Part shown: piece after piece, positions 34,897 to 43,874 of the stretch | Layout: the number at the start of each line of letters is the position of its first letter | How positions within the stretch are numbered: the first letter of the stretch is position 1 | Assembly (NCBI GenBank): GCA_020832465.1 | Contig: JAFIER010000039.1 | Location: forward strand, 21,975 to 85,974 | Length of the DNA: 64,000 bases | Source of the DNA: Bernardetiaceae bacterium | Lineage (GTDB): Bacteria > Bacteroidota > Bacteroidia > Cytophagales > Bernardetiaceae | Direction of reading: 5' to 3' | The notes under the pieces: model-generated | Database searches by the model: none | Told to the model about the DNA's origin: nothing | Seen by the model: the letters and a program-made list of their open reading frames with translations, nothing else | Translations under genes and position numbers: made by a program

Positions 34897-35003
34897 AAAG
34901 CTATGAGTTAAAACCTATAAGTTTTGAAAATCAGGCTACAAATAATAAGCCTTGCGGGCAGTATTGTGTATAGCTTGTGATAGGATTGATTATTTATTTT
35001 CCA

Positions 35004-35125
35004 GACCACTATAATACATTTTTCCATAGCGTAGTGGGGTTTGCAGACCCTACCACGCTATGGAAAAATGAGCTTAGTAATAACATTTCTCAAAAAAATG
35101 TTATTACTGGTTGTTAAATGTTTAG
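35004..35125. repeat. CCATAGCG composite repeat, copy B
   Basis: CCATAGCGTAGTGGGGTTTG and its imperfect complement ending ACGCTATGG are followed by GTAATAACATTTCT...AATGTTATTAC and the end TTTAGTCGTATGATTTA, which also closes copy C near 40452. It fills much of the 243-base spacer 34897-35139. Confidence 0.7.
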
Positions 35126-35139
35126 TCGTATGATTTATT

Positions 35140-35832
35140 TTAGGCTTTTCTTTCATACTCACGCATCAGTAGTTGCAATTCGTTAATTAGTCTATCTACA
35201 TCTTGCCTGCTTGTGCCGTTGTAATACCCTCTAATTTTCCCTTCTTTATCTATCAATATAAAACGGTCGGAGTGGTCTAAGGAGGCGTAGCTTCCGCCAT
35301 CTTCAATGGCTATAAAATAGCTACATTTGGCAAGCTGATGAATTTGCTCTTTTTCGCCTGTAAAAAACATCCAATGCTTTGTATTTGCTTTATAAAGGGC
35401 TGCATATTTGCGCAATTTATAGGGTGTATCGTGCTCGGGGTCGATGCTAAAAGAAGCAATTCTAACATCTTCACGCTCTCCGAATGCTTCCTGCACACGT
35501 ACTAATTCTGAGGACATTTGTGGACAAATATTTTGCGTACAGCGAGTCAAAATAAAATTTGCTACATAGATTTTACCTCGCATATCAGCTTCTTTCACTT
35601 GCTGGCTATCTTGATTGATAAGTTCAAAATGACGTACATGATGCACACTATCCTTAAAATTAGGCTCACAATCATTAGCTTCAATAAAGCCTGGGTCAAA
35701 TTCTGGATTGCGTAAATCGTAATAAATATCTAGTGTTGTGTATTCGTTTTCACCAGAATATACCAATATAATAAAAAATATGGGTACAATAAATATTGCA
35801 CCTAAGATTAGCCATTTTTTCTTGTTTTGCAT
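35140..35832 (-). CDS. SCO1/SenC-family copper-binding protein
   Basis: SCO proteins deliver copper to, or reduce, the CuA site of cytochrome oxidase. The 230 residues start with a membrane anchor (WLILGAIFIVPIFFIILVYS), then a thioredoxin-like domain facing the periplasm. The copper motif reads RCTQNICPQM, with C98 and C103 four residues apart instead of the usual three; the third ligand histidine is in SLDHSDRFILID. The gene is monocistronic, with no oxidase gene adjacent. The wider cysteine spacing may change metal handling, though some SCO-like proteins are known to vary here. Confidence 0.87.
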   Translation of the reverse strand: MQNKKKWLILGAIFIVPIFFIILVYSGENEYTTLDIYYDLRNPEFDPGFIEANDCEPNFKDSVHHVRHFELINQDSQQVKEADMRGKIYVANFILTRCTQNICPQMSSELVRVQEAFGEREDVRIASFSIDPEHDTPYKLRKYAALYKANTKHWMFFTGEKEQIHQLAKCSYFIAIEDGGSYASLDHSDRFILIDKEGKIRGYYNGTSRQDVDRLINELQLLMREYERKA

Positions 35833-35950
35833 AATGTTATCAATAATTCTGAGGTTTTGAAATATAACTACAAAGATAAAAAAAAATCATAGCTTTTTGT
35901 TTTCTCAAAAAAAGCTAAACTTGAGGTTGCCCACCATGCTGTAAATAAAA

Positions 35951-35991
35951 CAAACCTAAAAAATAGGCACTATTCCTATCTTTTAGGTTTG
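35951..35991 (-). terminator. Terminator of the phenylalanine hydroxylase gene
   Basis: CAAACCTAAAA and TTTTAGGTTTG form an outer stem, with TAGG/CCTA inside. On the minus strand it is followed by TTTTATTT. It lies 173 bases after the phhA stop codon. Confidence 0.7.
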
Positions 35992-36163
35992 CTTTCTCAA
36001 GGGGGCGCATTTTGAAACTACACTACAGTTGGTGTTTGATGTAGGTGTCAAACAGGGCGAGCGTAGTTTTTGGGATATATAAGCTTATACTACCGAATCC
36101 ATATAAAATGCCGCCTTCTTAGGTTATTTTTTCATACGTTATAGCATAGATTTCACTAATTGC
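35992..36163. other. Gene-free spacer with a possible repeat relic
   Basis: The stretch GGGCGCATTTTGAAACTAC near 36004 resembles the GGGTGCA-type terminal repeat of the 59124-59234 element, followed by a TGTTTGATGTAGGTGTCAAACA hairpin-like sequence. No reading frame of interest is seen. Confidence 0.35.
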
Positions 36164-36916
36164 TTAGGCTGTAACAAGCATATTTTCGAGTGTAGCTTCA
36201 ATTTCTGCAACGGACTCAAAAAGCTGTCTGTAGGAATCAATGACAAAATATTTTTCTTGAAAACGGTCTTTGATATAAGGTGTATGCATAATTTCTTTAA
36301 CATCATAAGGTACGCGCTGTGGAATATCGCTTTCAACACTATAGACGGACTCACCAGGTGAAGATAAAATTCCTGCACCATATATACGTAAGCCATCTGC
36401 GTCATTGATAAGTCCGAACTCAACGGTGTACCAATATAATCGTGAGACAAACTCAATGGCATCGTCGTTTCCGATATGTTTTAAGGTCATACCGCTTAAA
36501 GCTTTTAAAAAGGCACAAAAATCGTGGTTCGTAAGAATAGGTACGTGTCCGAATACATCGTGAAACATATCAGGCTCTTCGAGGTAATCGAGCTGTTCCA
36601 TTTTGCGCAACCAAGTAGTAGCGGGGAATTGCTTATTTTCTAAAAATTCAAAAAATGGCTTGTTATCAATTAGCCCTGGTACAACGGTGAGGCTCCAGCC
36701 TGTAGCTGCTTTGAGCTGTTCGTTTACCTCTTCAAATCTTGGAATTTCGTTGGGCTTAAATCCTACTTTTTTTATGCCATCAAAATAGGCTTGTGCAGCT
36801 CGCCCTGGCAGTACTTTTTGCTGACGCTCGTAGAGCATCTGCCATATTAATTGGTCTTGTTCGGTATATGCCTCATAATTTTGCATGAGTGCATCTTTGG
36901 CAGCGGTGTAATCCAT
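36164..36916 (-). CDS. phhA: Phenylalanine 4-monooxygenase
   Basis: This non-heme iron enzyme uses tetrahydropterin and oxygen to make tyrosine from phenylalanine. The 250 residues are the catalytic core without the regulatory ACT domain, as in other bacterial enzymes. The iron ligands are H119 and H124 in EEPDMFHDVFGHVPILTN and E166 in YWYTVEFGLI. SSPGE further on is typical of the family. It is monocistronic with its own terminator. Together with kynA it points to catabolism of aromatic amino acids. Confidence 0.95.
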   Translation of the reverse strand: MDYTAAKDALMQNYEAYTEQDQLIWQMLYERQQKVLPGRAAQAYFDGIKKVGFKPNEIPRFEEVNEQLKAATGWSLTVVPGLIDNKPFFEFLENKQFPATTWLRKMEQLDYLEEPDMFHDVFGHVPILTNHDFCAFLKALSGMTLKHIGNDDAIEFVSRLYWYTVEFGLINDADGLRIYGAGILSSPGESVYSVESDIPQRVPYDVKEIMHTPYIKDRFQEKYFVIDSYRQLFESVAEIEATLENMLVTA

Positions 36917-37011
36917 AATTTGTGTAATTTTGTGTGTGTAAAATAATTGTGTTGTGTTTGTGTTGTTATTGCATATAAAGGACTATTGCTTTGCATGGCT
37001 AAATGCGTAGG

Positions 37012-38274
37012 CTAATCTTTTTTGTCCGAGTTTTCATCGTTATTAGGCGCGGCTTCAATTTCTTGAATAATTTTCTGAATAACTTCTTGCTCAAAACCTG
37101 TAATTTCTTGTATTAAATCCAAGTTTTTTGAAGTACTGCTATATAAAAACTCAATGAAGCGTCTTTGCTCTTCTTCTCTGCGTTTTTGCTCCTCTTCTCT
37201 GCGTTTTTGCTCTTTTTCTCGGAGCTTTTGCTCTTCTTCTCGGAGTCTTTGCTCTTCTTCTCGGCGTAGTTTTTCTTGAAATGTAGTTGCCTCTTTTTCC
37301 GCTAAACGCTTTTTTTCCAGTGCTATTTGTTCTTTCAATTGCTTCAGGATTAGTCCTGTCTCTATGTTTTCGTGCAGTATTTTTTCTTTTTCAGATTCTA
37401 TTTTGGCAACTTGATTTTTGAGTCTCTCGATTTGATTTTCGTAGGTTTGAAAATCGTTGAATAACATGTTTTCTTGTTCCATTTTTTCTTTGATTTGGGT
37501 GTCTTGAAATGCAGTAATTAAACGATTGACTATTGGACGTAAAGTTTCGGCGTAGTCTAATTCGTTTAAACTAAGAAGAAAAAATTTTTCTTCTTTATCT
37601 CTAATACGCCTATCAAAAAGGCTCAAAAGCATATCTAACTCGTCACGCCATAGGGATTTATCTCGAATAGCAGGCAGGTTAAATATGTAAATTTTTGTAG
37701 TAAGGCTATCAACAAAAGGCTCTTTAAGGGTTAAATAAGTGCCGCTGTGCATATCTTTACAAGTTGTATCGATCTGTAAAGCGAGCGTATTTTCTAAAGT
37801 TTCGAGCCCGTCTCCTAAAAAGTAAATACCAATAATGGGTAGCCCTACTTTGTATTCTATACCATTTTTTCGTTCTTTGATTACATAAGCCTGCTCATCT
37901 TGAAACTGCCTACCTATATAATTCCTAAATGTCATGATTTCATCAGGACGATGTGCTTTTTGTATTTCTATTACAACGATTTGCATGCCCTCTTCAGTTC
38001 GTATCTCAGCCGAAAAATCAAGACGCGCTATGGTTAAAGAAGTACGTTGTGAGATACTTGCTGAACCTGATAGTTTAGAATTCTCTGTATTTTTTTGAAT
38101 TTTTTTAGAGTACTCTTTTGTACGAGGTTTGAGCGATATAACCTCTGTGCCTAAAATGATAGAAATAATCTGTTTGGCTATTTCTAAGTCGTCCATTAAA
38201 TATTTAAAAACAACATCATATATTGCACTTGCAGCTTTTACGCCTTCTCTTCCTGCTTGATGATGATTTTGCAT
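37012..38274 (-). CDS. Rpn-family PD-(D/E)XK nuclease/transposase-like protein
   Basis: Rpn proteins are DNA nucleases that promote RecA-independent recombination and are related to transposase_31/PDDEXK_2 proteins. The 420 residues begin with the typical YDVVFKYLMDDLEIAKQII and contain the nuclease core around LDFSAEIRTEEGMQIVVIEIQKA (D, then E-x-Q), with FRNYIGRQF after it. The C-terminal part is a long charged coil with heptad repeats (REEEQK type) encoded by five tandem 21-bp units (37159-37263). It is monocistronic and probably a mobile or defence-related accessory gene. Confidence 0.85.
   Translation of the reverse strand: MQNHHQAGREGVKAASAIYDVVFKYLMDDLEIAKQIISIILGTEVISLKPRTKEYSKKIQKNTENSKLSGSASISQRTSLTIARLDFSAEIRTEEGMQIVVIEIQKAHRPDEIMTFRNYIGRQFQDEQAYVIKERKNGIEYKVGLPIIGIYFLGDGLETLENTLALQIDTTCKDMHSGTYLTLKEPFVDSLTTKIYIFNLPAIRDKSLWRDELDMLLSLFDRRIRDKEEKFFLLSLNELDYAETLRPIVNRLITAFQDTQIKEKMEQENMLFNDFQTYENQIERLKNQVAKIESEKEKILHENIETGLILKQLKEQIALEKKRLAEKEATTFQEKLRREEEQRLREEEQKLREKEQKRREEEQKRREEEQRRFIEFLYSSTSKNLDLIQEITGFEQEVIQKIIQEIEAAPNNDENSDKKD
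37159..37263 (-). repeat. Five tandem 21-bp units in the Rpn gene
   Basis: Five 21-base units of the type GCGTTTTTGCTCTTCTTCTCT (plus strand) run without gap. Each encodes a seven-residue coiled-coil heptad such as RREEEQK. The units differ at only a few positions, so copy number may vary between strains. Confidence 0.8.
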
Positions 38275-38586
38275 AAAATCTAAAAACTTAATTGGCTAAA
38301 ATTTCTTGCATAGCTATTGATAAAAGCAATATACAAAAATTCAAAGAAACATAATACAAACTATGCTTAGTTTTGCAAAAAAAATGAGCCTTACATTTTT
38401 TTACAACTGAAAATACCAGCCTATATAGATAAAATCTTGAAAAACAGAATAATTATACTGAAAAGGTAGGATATTGATATGATTATGGTAGAATTTTGCA
38501 ATAAATATATTTTTTTATTTTGTAAGTTTGTATCATATCAAAACAGATATTTTATTCACACATTATAAACACACATCTTAATTATC
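38275..38586. other. 312-base divergent spacer with possible aldehyde dehydrogenase promoter
   Basis: The spacer is AT-rich and gene-free. TAAGTTTG at 38523-38530 fits a -7 box for the downstream gene, with TTTTG 24 bases upstream (38494-38498), a longer spacer than usual. Nothing else is recognised. Confidence 0.4.
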
Positions 38587-40110
38587 ATGGAACAAACCGC
38601 AGAAGCCACAACAGTATTGGCAAGACCTGAATTTAAAGAAAAGTATGACAATTTTATCGGTGGTAAATTTGTCCCACCTGCTAATGGTCAATATTTCGAT
38701 GCGATTTCACCGCTCGATGGCAAACCATTTACAAAAGTAGCTCGCTCTACGAAAGAAGACATCGAGATGGCACTTGACTCTGCACACGAAGCTGCCAAAA
38801 CTTGGAATCATACTTCCGCTACCGAACGCTCAAACCTATTGCTCAAAATTGCAGATGTCATTGAGCAAAACCTTGAATACCTTGCAAGAGTAGAAACCGT
38901 AGATAATGGCAAAGCTGTAAGAGAAACACTGGCTGCTGACCTTCCCCTTTGCGTCGATCATTTTCGTTATTTTGCTGGTGTAATTCGCGCTGAAGAAGGT
39001 AGTATTGCCGAATTAGATGCTAATACTGTTTCTATCAATGTTAAAGAACCCATTGGCGTAGTAGGGCAAATTATTCCTTGGAACTTTCCCCTTCTCATGG
39101 CGACTTGGAAAATCGCACCCGCACTCGCTGCTGGTAATTGCACTATCGTAAAGCCCGCAGAGCAAACTCCTGCAAGTATTATGGTACTCATGGAGCTTAT
39201 TCAAGATATTTTGCCACCAGGCGTACTGAATGTTGTCAATGGTTTTGGTGTAGAAGCGGGTAAGCCGCTCGCAAGCTCAAGCCGTATTGGTAAGATTGCC
39301 TTTACAGGCGAAACTACTACAGGGCGACTCATTATGCAATATGCTTCAGAAAACCTTATACCTGCTACAATGGAACTCGGTGGTAAATCACCTAATATCT
39401 TCTTCCCCTCAGTCATGGACGCTGATGATGAGTTCTTGGATAAATGTATCGAGGGCGCAGTAATGTTTGCCTTAAATCAGGGAGAGGTCTGTACTTGTCC
39501 TTCTCGGATTTTGGTACACGAAAGCATTTATGATAAGTTTATGGATCGTGTAATTGCACGTACTAAGGCTATTAAAATGGGTAATCCGCTTGATAAAACC
39601 GTTATGATGGGTGCGCAGGCCTCTAATGACCAACGCGAAAAAATTCTCTCTTATTTTGATATTGGCAAACAAGAAGGTGCAGAAATTCTTACTGGTGGCA
39701 AAGCCTTCAATCAAAATAGTGGTCTTGAGGGCGGATACTACATCGAGCCTACAATTTTCAAAGGACATAATAAAATGCGTGTATTCCAAGAAGAAATATT
39801 CGGACCCGTTACCTCGGTTACGACTTTCAAAACTACGGAAGAAGCCATCGAAATTGCTAATGATACGCTCTACGGACTTGGCGCAGGCGTTTGGACAAGA
39901 GACGGACACGAACTCTACACCGTACCGCGCGCTATCAAAGCTGGGCGTGTTTGGGTAAATTGCTACCACAACTACCCCGCACACGCACCTTTTGGTGGAT
40001 ACAAAAAATCTGGTTTTGGGCGTGAGAATCATTTGATGATGCTCAACCATTACCGTCAGAACAAAAACATGCTTATCTCTTACGATAAGAACAAACTCGG
40101 TTTCTTTTAA
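38587..40110 (+). CDS. NAD(P)-dependent aldehyde dehydrogenase
   Basis: This enzyme oxidises aldehydes to carboxylic acids. The 507 residues contain the Rossmann-type cofactor site ([22 protein letters not shown]), the general base E263 in ELGGKSPN and the nucleophile C302 in [11 protein letters not shown]. The C-terminal [15 protein letters not shown] oligomerisation segment is present. The sequence is closest in style to ExaC/AldB-type acetaldehyde or medium-chain aldehyde dehydrogenases, though the substrate is not determined. It is monocistronic, followed by a palindromic hairpin that could terminate it. Confidence 0.95.
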   Translation: MEQTAEATTVLARPEFKEKYDNFIGGKFVPPANGQYFDAISPLDGKPFTKVARSTKEDIEMALDSAHEAAKTWNHTSATERSNLLLKIADVIEQNLEYLARVETVDNGKAVRETLAADLPLCVDHFRYFAGVIRAEEGSIAELDANTVSINVKEPIGVVGQIIPWNFPLLMATWKIAPALAAGNCTIVKPAEQTPASIMVLMELIQDILPPGVLNVVNGFGVEAGKPLASSSRIGKIAFTGETTTGRLIMQYASENLIPATMELGGKSPNIFFPSVMDADDEFLDKCIEGAVMFALNQGEVCTCPSRILVHESIYDKFMDRVIARTKAIKMGNPLDKTVMMGAQASNDQREKILSYFDIGKQEGAEILTGGKAFNQNSGLEGGYYIEPTIFKGHNKMRVFQEEIFGPVTSVTTFKTTEEAIEIANDTLYGLGAGVWTRDGHELYTVPRAIKAGRVWVNCYHNYPAHAPFGGYKKSGFGRENHLMMLNHYRQNKNMLISYDKNKLGFF

Positions 40111-40132
40111 GCCGATAGCCTAGATTAGAAAG

Positions 40133-40170
40133 TAAAACTGACAGTTTTTGCAAAACTGTTAGTTTTATTT
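40133..40170 (+). terminator. Terminator-like AAC(T/G)AACAGTT hairpin after the aldehyde dehydrogenase gene
   Basis: AAAACTGACAGTTTTGC-like arms (AAAACTGACAGTTTT, GCAAAACTGTTAGTTTT) form a stem followed by ATTTTTTG. It is a member of the AACTAACAGTT palindrome family positioned as a terminator, 22 bases after the stop. Confidence 0.7.
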
Positions 40171-40285
40171 TTTGAGATATTAAGCTATTTCTTAGAAGCA
40201 TAGATTTTCCAGTTTTTATTGTAAATCTATCATACTTAAGATTTTTGCTTGCCCAACTTTATTCATTGTAACGATGATTATACTG

Positions 40286-40320
40286 AAACCTACAAGAATT
40301 TTTCTTGTGGGTTTTTATTT
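40286..40320 (+). terminator. Second terminator-like hairpin
   Basis: AAACCTACAAGAA pairs with TTCTTGTGGGTTT, followed by TTATTT. It lies 176 bases beyond the aldehyde dehydrogenase gene in a gene-free spacer. Confidence 0.6.
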
Positions 40321-40324
40321 TGCT

Positions 40325-40452
40325 CATAAGATGATGAATATTTTCTATAGCATCGTGAGGTTTGCAAATCCTACGCTATGGAAAAAAGGGCTTAGAAATA
40401 ACATCTCTCAAAGAAATGTTATTTCTATCTAGCGAATGTATAGTAGTATGAT
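40325..40452. repeat. CCATAGCG composite repeat, copy C
   Basis: A degenerate TATAGCATCGTGAGGTTTG arm and CAAATCCTACGCTATGG, then GGGCTTAGAAATAACATCTCT...AGAAATGTTATTTCT and TAGTAGTATGATTTA at the end, closely match copies A, B and D. It ends just after the stop of the detached kinase ATPase fragment. Confidence 0.7.
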
Positions 40453-40469
40453 TTAAGACTTATAAATTC

Positions 40470-41000
40470 CTAATGGGTATTTACAGCTTCTATAAGTGCT
40501 TCAAACTGCTTATTATCAGCTTGATAAGTTGCATCTTGAATAGCATTTTTCCATAAATCAATATTCGTACTTTGGCTATCTATTTGGGAAAGAAGTGTGA
40601 GAATGCTTGTAATTTCATAAATTTTGACGGCTTTAAATGCGGGTAGATAGGTCTTTAGCACGGCTTTATCTTGCTTAGATAGCTGTAATTTATTTTGTTT
40701 GTTGTTTTGTTTAGGCATGCTAACGATGCCTTCTTTTGTACCAGCATAAGGCAACTTAAACCAAAACTTAGCTCCTTTATTTTCTTCCGAAACTACGCCA
40801 ATACTGCCATTTTGAGCTTCAATAGCCATTTTACAAAAAGCTAATCCTAAGCCTGTGGAGCGAATATACCCGTAGTTTTTTGCATTAACCTGTGCATAAC
40901 GCTCAAAAATATGTAGTTGTTGCGCTTTGCTAATGCCTATGCCTTCATCTTCTATCGAGATGAGAAGCTTGTTTCCATCAATTTTGTAATCTATGATTAT
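40470..41000 (-). pseudogene. Detached ATPase lobe of the histidine kinase
   Basis: Directly after the stop of the upstream frame, the same reading frame stays open to 40470: IIIDYKIDGNKLLISIEDEGIGISKAQ... then RSTGLGLAFCKMAIEAQNGSIGV and a C-terminal tail. These are the D-x-G-x-G (ATP-binding), G2-type STGLGL and final strands of a HATPase_c domain, so this is the missing part of the kinase. There is no good start codon before an internal ATG at 40829, which would drop the key motifs. It is therefore not functional by itself unless the stop is read through. Confidence 0.85.
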
Positions 41001-42917
41001 TTATCCATTATTCGGACTGTACTTTATGGCGTTGTGTAAAATATTAGTTATGATGCGCTGCGTGAGTTCGCTATCTGCTGTGAGCAAAATATCGGGTTTG
41101 AGATAAGAATGAATTTGAATATTTTTGGCTTGGGCAGCAAGCTCTACCTCTAATATGGCTTCTGTGGCTATGTCGTAGGGTGCAATTTGTTGAATTTGTA
41201 ATGGAATTTCAGCTTTATCATATTTATACACATCGAGCATATTATTGATTAAATTTAGAATGCGGAGTCCGGCGTGTCTGATTTGCATTCTGTCTTGTTG
41301 TTCTATTTTATTTTTATCGGTTTGATATATAATAGTATTGAGCGGATTTTTGATGTCGTGTGCAATCATATTGCTCATATTGTCTTTAAAAATATCGAGT
41401 TCTTGAAGTTTTTCGTTTGCAACTTTGAGCTCCTCGGCTTGTTGTGAAATTTCTTCATTAGCATAAACTACCTTTTGATGTTGCTGTGCTAATTCAGTAT
41501 TTAGTTTTTGTTTTTGCCTATTGTTATAGACAAGATATACTACAAAAAGTACGAGCAGTATAGTAATGATAGTGCCTAAAACCTGTAAATTTTTTTGTAG
41601 TTTTATTGTTTCTTGTTGGAGTGCAATTTCTTGTTCTTTTTGTTCCATCATATACTTACCTTGCGCTTTCTGAACTTTAGTATCAGCATCAGATATATTT
41701 TGTGCATCGGCACGTGCTATGTAGTTTTGATAATAATGATAAGCCTTTTTGTAGTGCCCTTGTTTTCCGTAAAGCTCTGCGCTATATTTGGCATAATATT
41801 TATAAAAAAGAGGTTCTCTTAATGGCGAAATGGTATCTAAGAGTGCATTTAAACTGTCATAATAGCATTGGGCTTGCGTGAGGCTATCTATGCTCGTATA
41901 GCAGTTCATTGCATGTAGATATAAAAAATGCAATTCTTTTTCTTCTTTACTTGCTTTTACAAACTCTATAGCTTGTTTGTAGTGTGCTATAGCTTGTGCG
42001 TACTCATTTTGTTTTTCATACATTTGCGCTTTATTGTCGAGGGCGATACCTTTCCAAGCATTGCTATAAAAATTACTACTGGCATAATTTGCCATAGCAA
42101 TGCAGCTGTCTAAGTAAAGTATAGCTTCTTCTGCTTGTCCTAAATTGCGATAAGCCACCCCAATGTTATTGTAAAGCCCAAGTGCTTGGATAATATTTTT
42201 TTTATCGCTAATTTTATCGAGAGCCTGCTTCCAATATACAATGGCATTTTCGTAGTCTTTGGTTTCGTAGTAAAGCATAGTAAGACCGTGCAACAAAAAA
42301 TCGTCTATATCATTAAAATCAGGATTTTGTTCTTTGTATTTTTGCAACTCGATAAGGTGCAATATAGCTACATAGGGCTTAAAATTATCTTCTGCTTCTA
42401 AGGATTTTATAAAGAGTAAATACGCCTCTGTATGCTTACACTCATTATTTTTATTTGTATTTAGGTAATCTTTTTCCCACAAGCTCAAGAGTTCAGATGC
42501 TTCAAACCTGAATTGCACATATATAACACTTAGTATCCAATACCGTTTCGGGCAGGGGATTTGATAAACTTTAGAGAGAATCTGTTTTTGATACGCTTTG
42601 TATGTGTCCATTTCATTGTCAAGCGCATGTAGGTTAGCTATTCGTTGTGTAATTAGGATTTGCACGGGAGATGTTGGGCTTACTTTTTCGGATACTGCTT
42701 TGAGCATTTTTTTGCTTTTGTATATATTTTTTTCTCTCAAATAGCTTTCAGCTTGTTTCCACACCTCTAATAAATCAGTGATATTATCATGCTGTAGGTA
42801 GTTGATTGTCTGTAGTTTTGTCGCTACCTTGTCTAAATATTCTGGTGCTAAGTCTTGCGCAGTAGTTTGCGCTAAGGGCAGTGATAGGAATAAAAAAATA
42901 AGAATAGAACGCTTCAT
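41001..42917 (-). CDS. TPR sensor histidine kinase, truncated by an in-frame stop
   Basis: The 638 residues are: signal peptide (SILIFLFLSLPLAQTTA), about 380 residues of TPR-like helices in the periplasm (for example ALGLYNNIGVAYRNLGQAEEAILYLD), one membrane segment (LQVLGTIITILLVLFVVYLVYN), a coiled coil and the HisKA domain with phospho-acceptor H520 in NMIAHDIKNPLN. The HATPase domain begins (NILHNAIKYSPNNG) and is cut by TAA at 41001-41003. The frame then continues without shift for another 177 codons. The likely cause is a point change of AAA to TAA. As it stands the kinase cannot bind ATP. No response regulator is adjacent. Confidence 0.88.
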   Translation of the reverse strand: MKRSILIFLFLSLPLAQTTAQDLAPEYLDKVATKLQTINYLQHDNITDLLEVWKQAESYLREKNIYKSKKMLKAVSEKVSPTSPVQILITQRIANLHALDNEMDTYKAYQKQILSKVYQIPCPKRYWILSVIYVQFRFEASELLSLWEKDYLNTNKNNECKHTEAYLLFIKSLEAEDNFKPYVAILHLIELQKYKEQNPDFNDIDDFLLHGLTMLYYETKDYENAIVYWKQALDKISDKKNIIQALGLYNNIGVAYRNLGQAEEAILYLDSCIAMANYASSNFYSNAWKGIALDNKAQMYEKQNEYAQAIAHYKQAIEFVKASKEEKELHFLYLHAMNCYTSIDSLTQAQCYYDSLNALLDTISPLREPLFYKYYAKYSAELYGKQGHYKKAYHYYQNYIARADAQNISDADTKVQKAQGKYMMEQKEQEIALQQETIKLQKNLQVLGTIITILLVLFVVYLVYNNRQKQKLNTELAQQHQKVVYANEEISQQAEELKVANEKLQELDIFKDNMSNMIAHDIKNPLNTIIYQTDKNKIEQQDRMQIRHAGLRILNLINNMLDVYKYDKAEIPLQIQQIAPYDIATEAILEVELAAQAKNIQIHSYLKPDILLTADSELTQRIITNILHNAIKYSPNNG

Positions 42918-43170
42918 TATATTTATGGGTAGAATCTGAATGCTTAGGTTCTGTAACTATTTTTGTAGAGTAATATACAAACTTTACAAATATGTAAATT
43001 GTTTAAAAACAGTAGTTTAGTGTTTTGGTGAGGACTGCAAACACGGCGCAGGATACCAAAACAGTTAAACACATAATTGTTAAAGCATTTAATTTTAACA
43101 AATGTTACATTTTGATAGGCTAATAAGTTCCTAAAAATGCCTTGTACTGCTATTTATTTTTCGATAAAAA
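42918..43170. other. Gene-free spacer upstream of the kinase
   Basis: This AT-rich stretch holds no gene. TGTTTTGGTGAGGACTGCAA...CAAAACAG (about 43020-43068) can form a weak hairpin. No consensus promoter for the kinase is certain. Confidence 0.3.
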
Positions 43171-43173
43171 AAA

Positions 43174-43207
43174 CCGATAAAATTCATACAAATTTTATCG
43201 GTTTTTT
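43174..43207 (-). terminator. Terminator of tmRNA
   Basis: CCGATAAAATT (43174-43184) pairs perfectly with AATTTTATCGG (43191-43201), with A and T runs on both sides, so it can work in both directions. It lies 13 bases beyond the tmRNA 3' end. Confidence 0.85.
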
Positions 43208-43219
43208 GAAGTTACTGAG

Positions 43220-43598
43220 TGGAGCTGCTGGGAATCGAACCCAGGTCCAAGCAAGGCATCTATCGTGTTTTCTACATGCTTAGTTAGTCTTTTAGATTGT
43301 CGAGAAATTAAAAGGTGCTAACCACCCGTATAATTTCCGTATTTGCGATTGATTTTCATGTTTGTATCACAACCCTACAAACACTAAGCCCTGCATGTGT
43401 CGATGCTCCGTAATAGTGCGTCGGCTAGGCGTGGACGCACAAGGAACAATGGTTACCTACTGTAATCTACAATTAGGCAGCCATGGCATACTGTGTATTG
43501 CCATTTGTCTTTTGAAGAAACTTGATTGCGGCTGTTTTCTTCAGCAGCCGACATGCTTATACACGTATCTACTCATGTTGTCAAAACCGGTCAGCCCC
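43220..43598 (-). ncRNA. ssrA: Transfer-messenger RNA (tmRNA)
   Basis: tmRNA rescues stalled ribosomes and tags the incomplete protein for proteolysis. The 5' end GGGGCTGACCGGTTTTGACA and the 3' end TTCGATTCCCAGCAGCTCCA form the tRNA-Ala-like domain; the terminal CCA is not encoded. The tag frame on the minus strand (43502-43473) reads GNTQYAMAA then TAA. The YAMAA-type ending is typical of this phylum. About 379 bases is a normal size. It has its own promoter and terminator. Confidence 0.95.
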
Positions 43599-43631
43599 AG
43601 TAAAATTCTTTCCTTTTGAAAGAACTATATG

Positions 43632-43663
43632 CAAAACTACAAATAAAGTATCATAGTTCCAAA
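43632..43663 (-). promoter_or_regulatory. Predicted promoter of tmRNA
   Basis: On the minus strand TTTG (43663-43660), a 20-base spacer and TAGTTTTG (43639-43632) fit the consensus. The start would be about 43625, some 27 bases before the mature 5' end, consistent with RNase P processing. Confidence 0.6.
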
Positions 43664-43688
43664 AAATAAAAATAAATTCAGATAATTC

Positions 43689-43775
43689 GGGTGCAATTCA
43701 TATTTACGCAGGCATAAGTTTAGAAGTTCTTGGTAATTATTTTTGTGCAGGTTTAGGAAAGTTGTCGTACGCCGG
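43689..43775. repeat. Relics of two extragenic repeat families
   Basis: GGGTGCAATTCATATTTACGCAG (positions 43689-43711) matches the right arm of the 59124-59234 element read inversely. TTTAGGAAAGTTGTCGTAC at 43752-43770 is identical to the block at 10172-10190. Confidence 0.55.
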
Positions 43776-43791
43776 CTAAGGCTTAACATAC

Positions 43792-43834
43792 AAAAAACCT
43801 ATAAAATGATTTGATTTTATTTTATAGGTTTTTT
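43792..43834 (-). terminator. Terminator of the peroxiredoxin gene
   Basis: AAAAAACCTATAAAAT pairs with ATTTTATAGGTTTTTT around a short spacer, with T runs on either strand. It lies 41 bases beyond the peroxiredoxin stop. Confidence 0.8.
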
Positions 43835-43874
43835 GTTTTTGTGCAAAGCATATCTATGCTTTTTTCTACTTTAT

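Noticed and set aside
37159..37263. CRISPR array
   Set aside because: The 21-bp units are directly adjacent without spacers and keep the coding frame of the Rpn gene.
40470..41003. Stop codon as recoded or programmed readthrough site
   Set aside because: TAA is the least readthrough-prone context to assume, no stimulatory structure is evident, and a simple point mutation explains the data.
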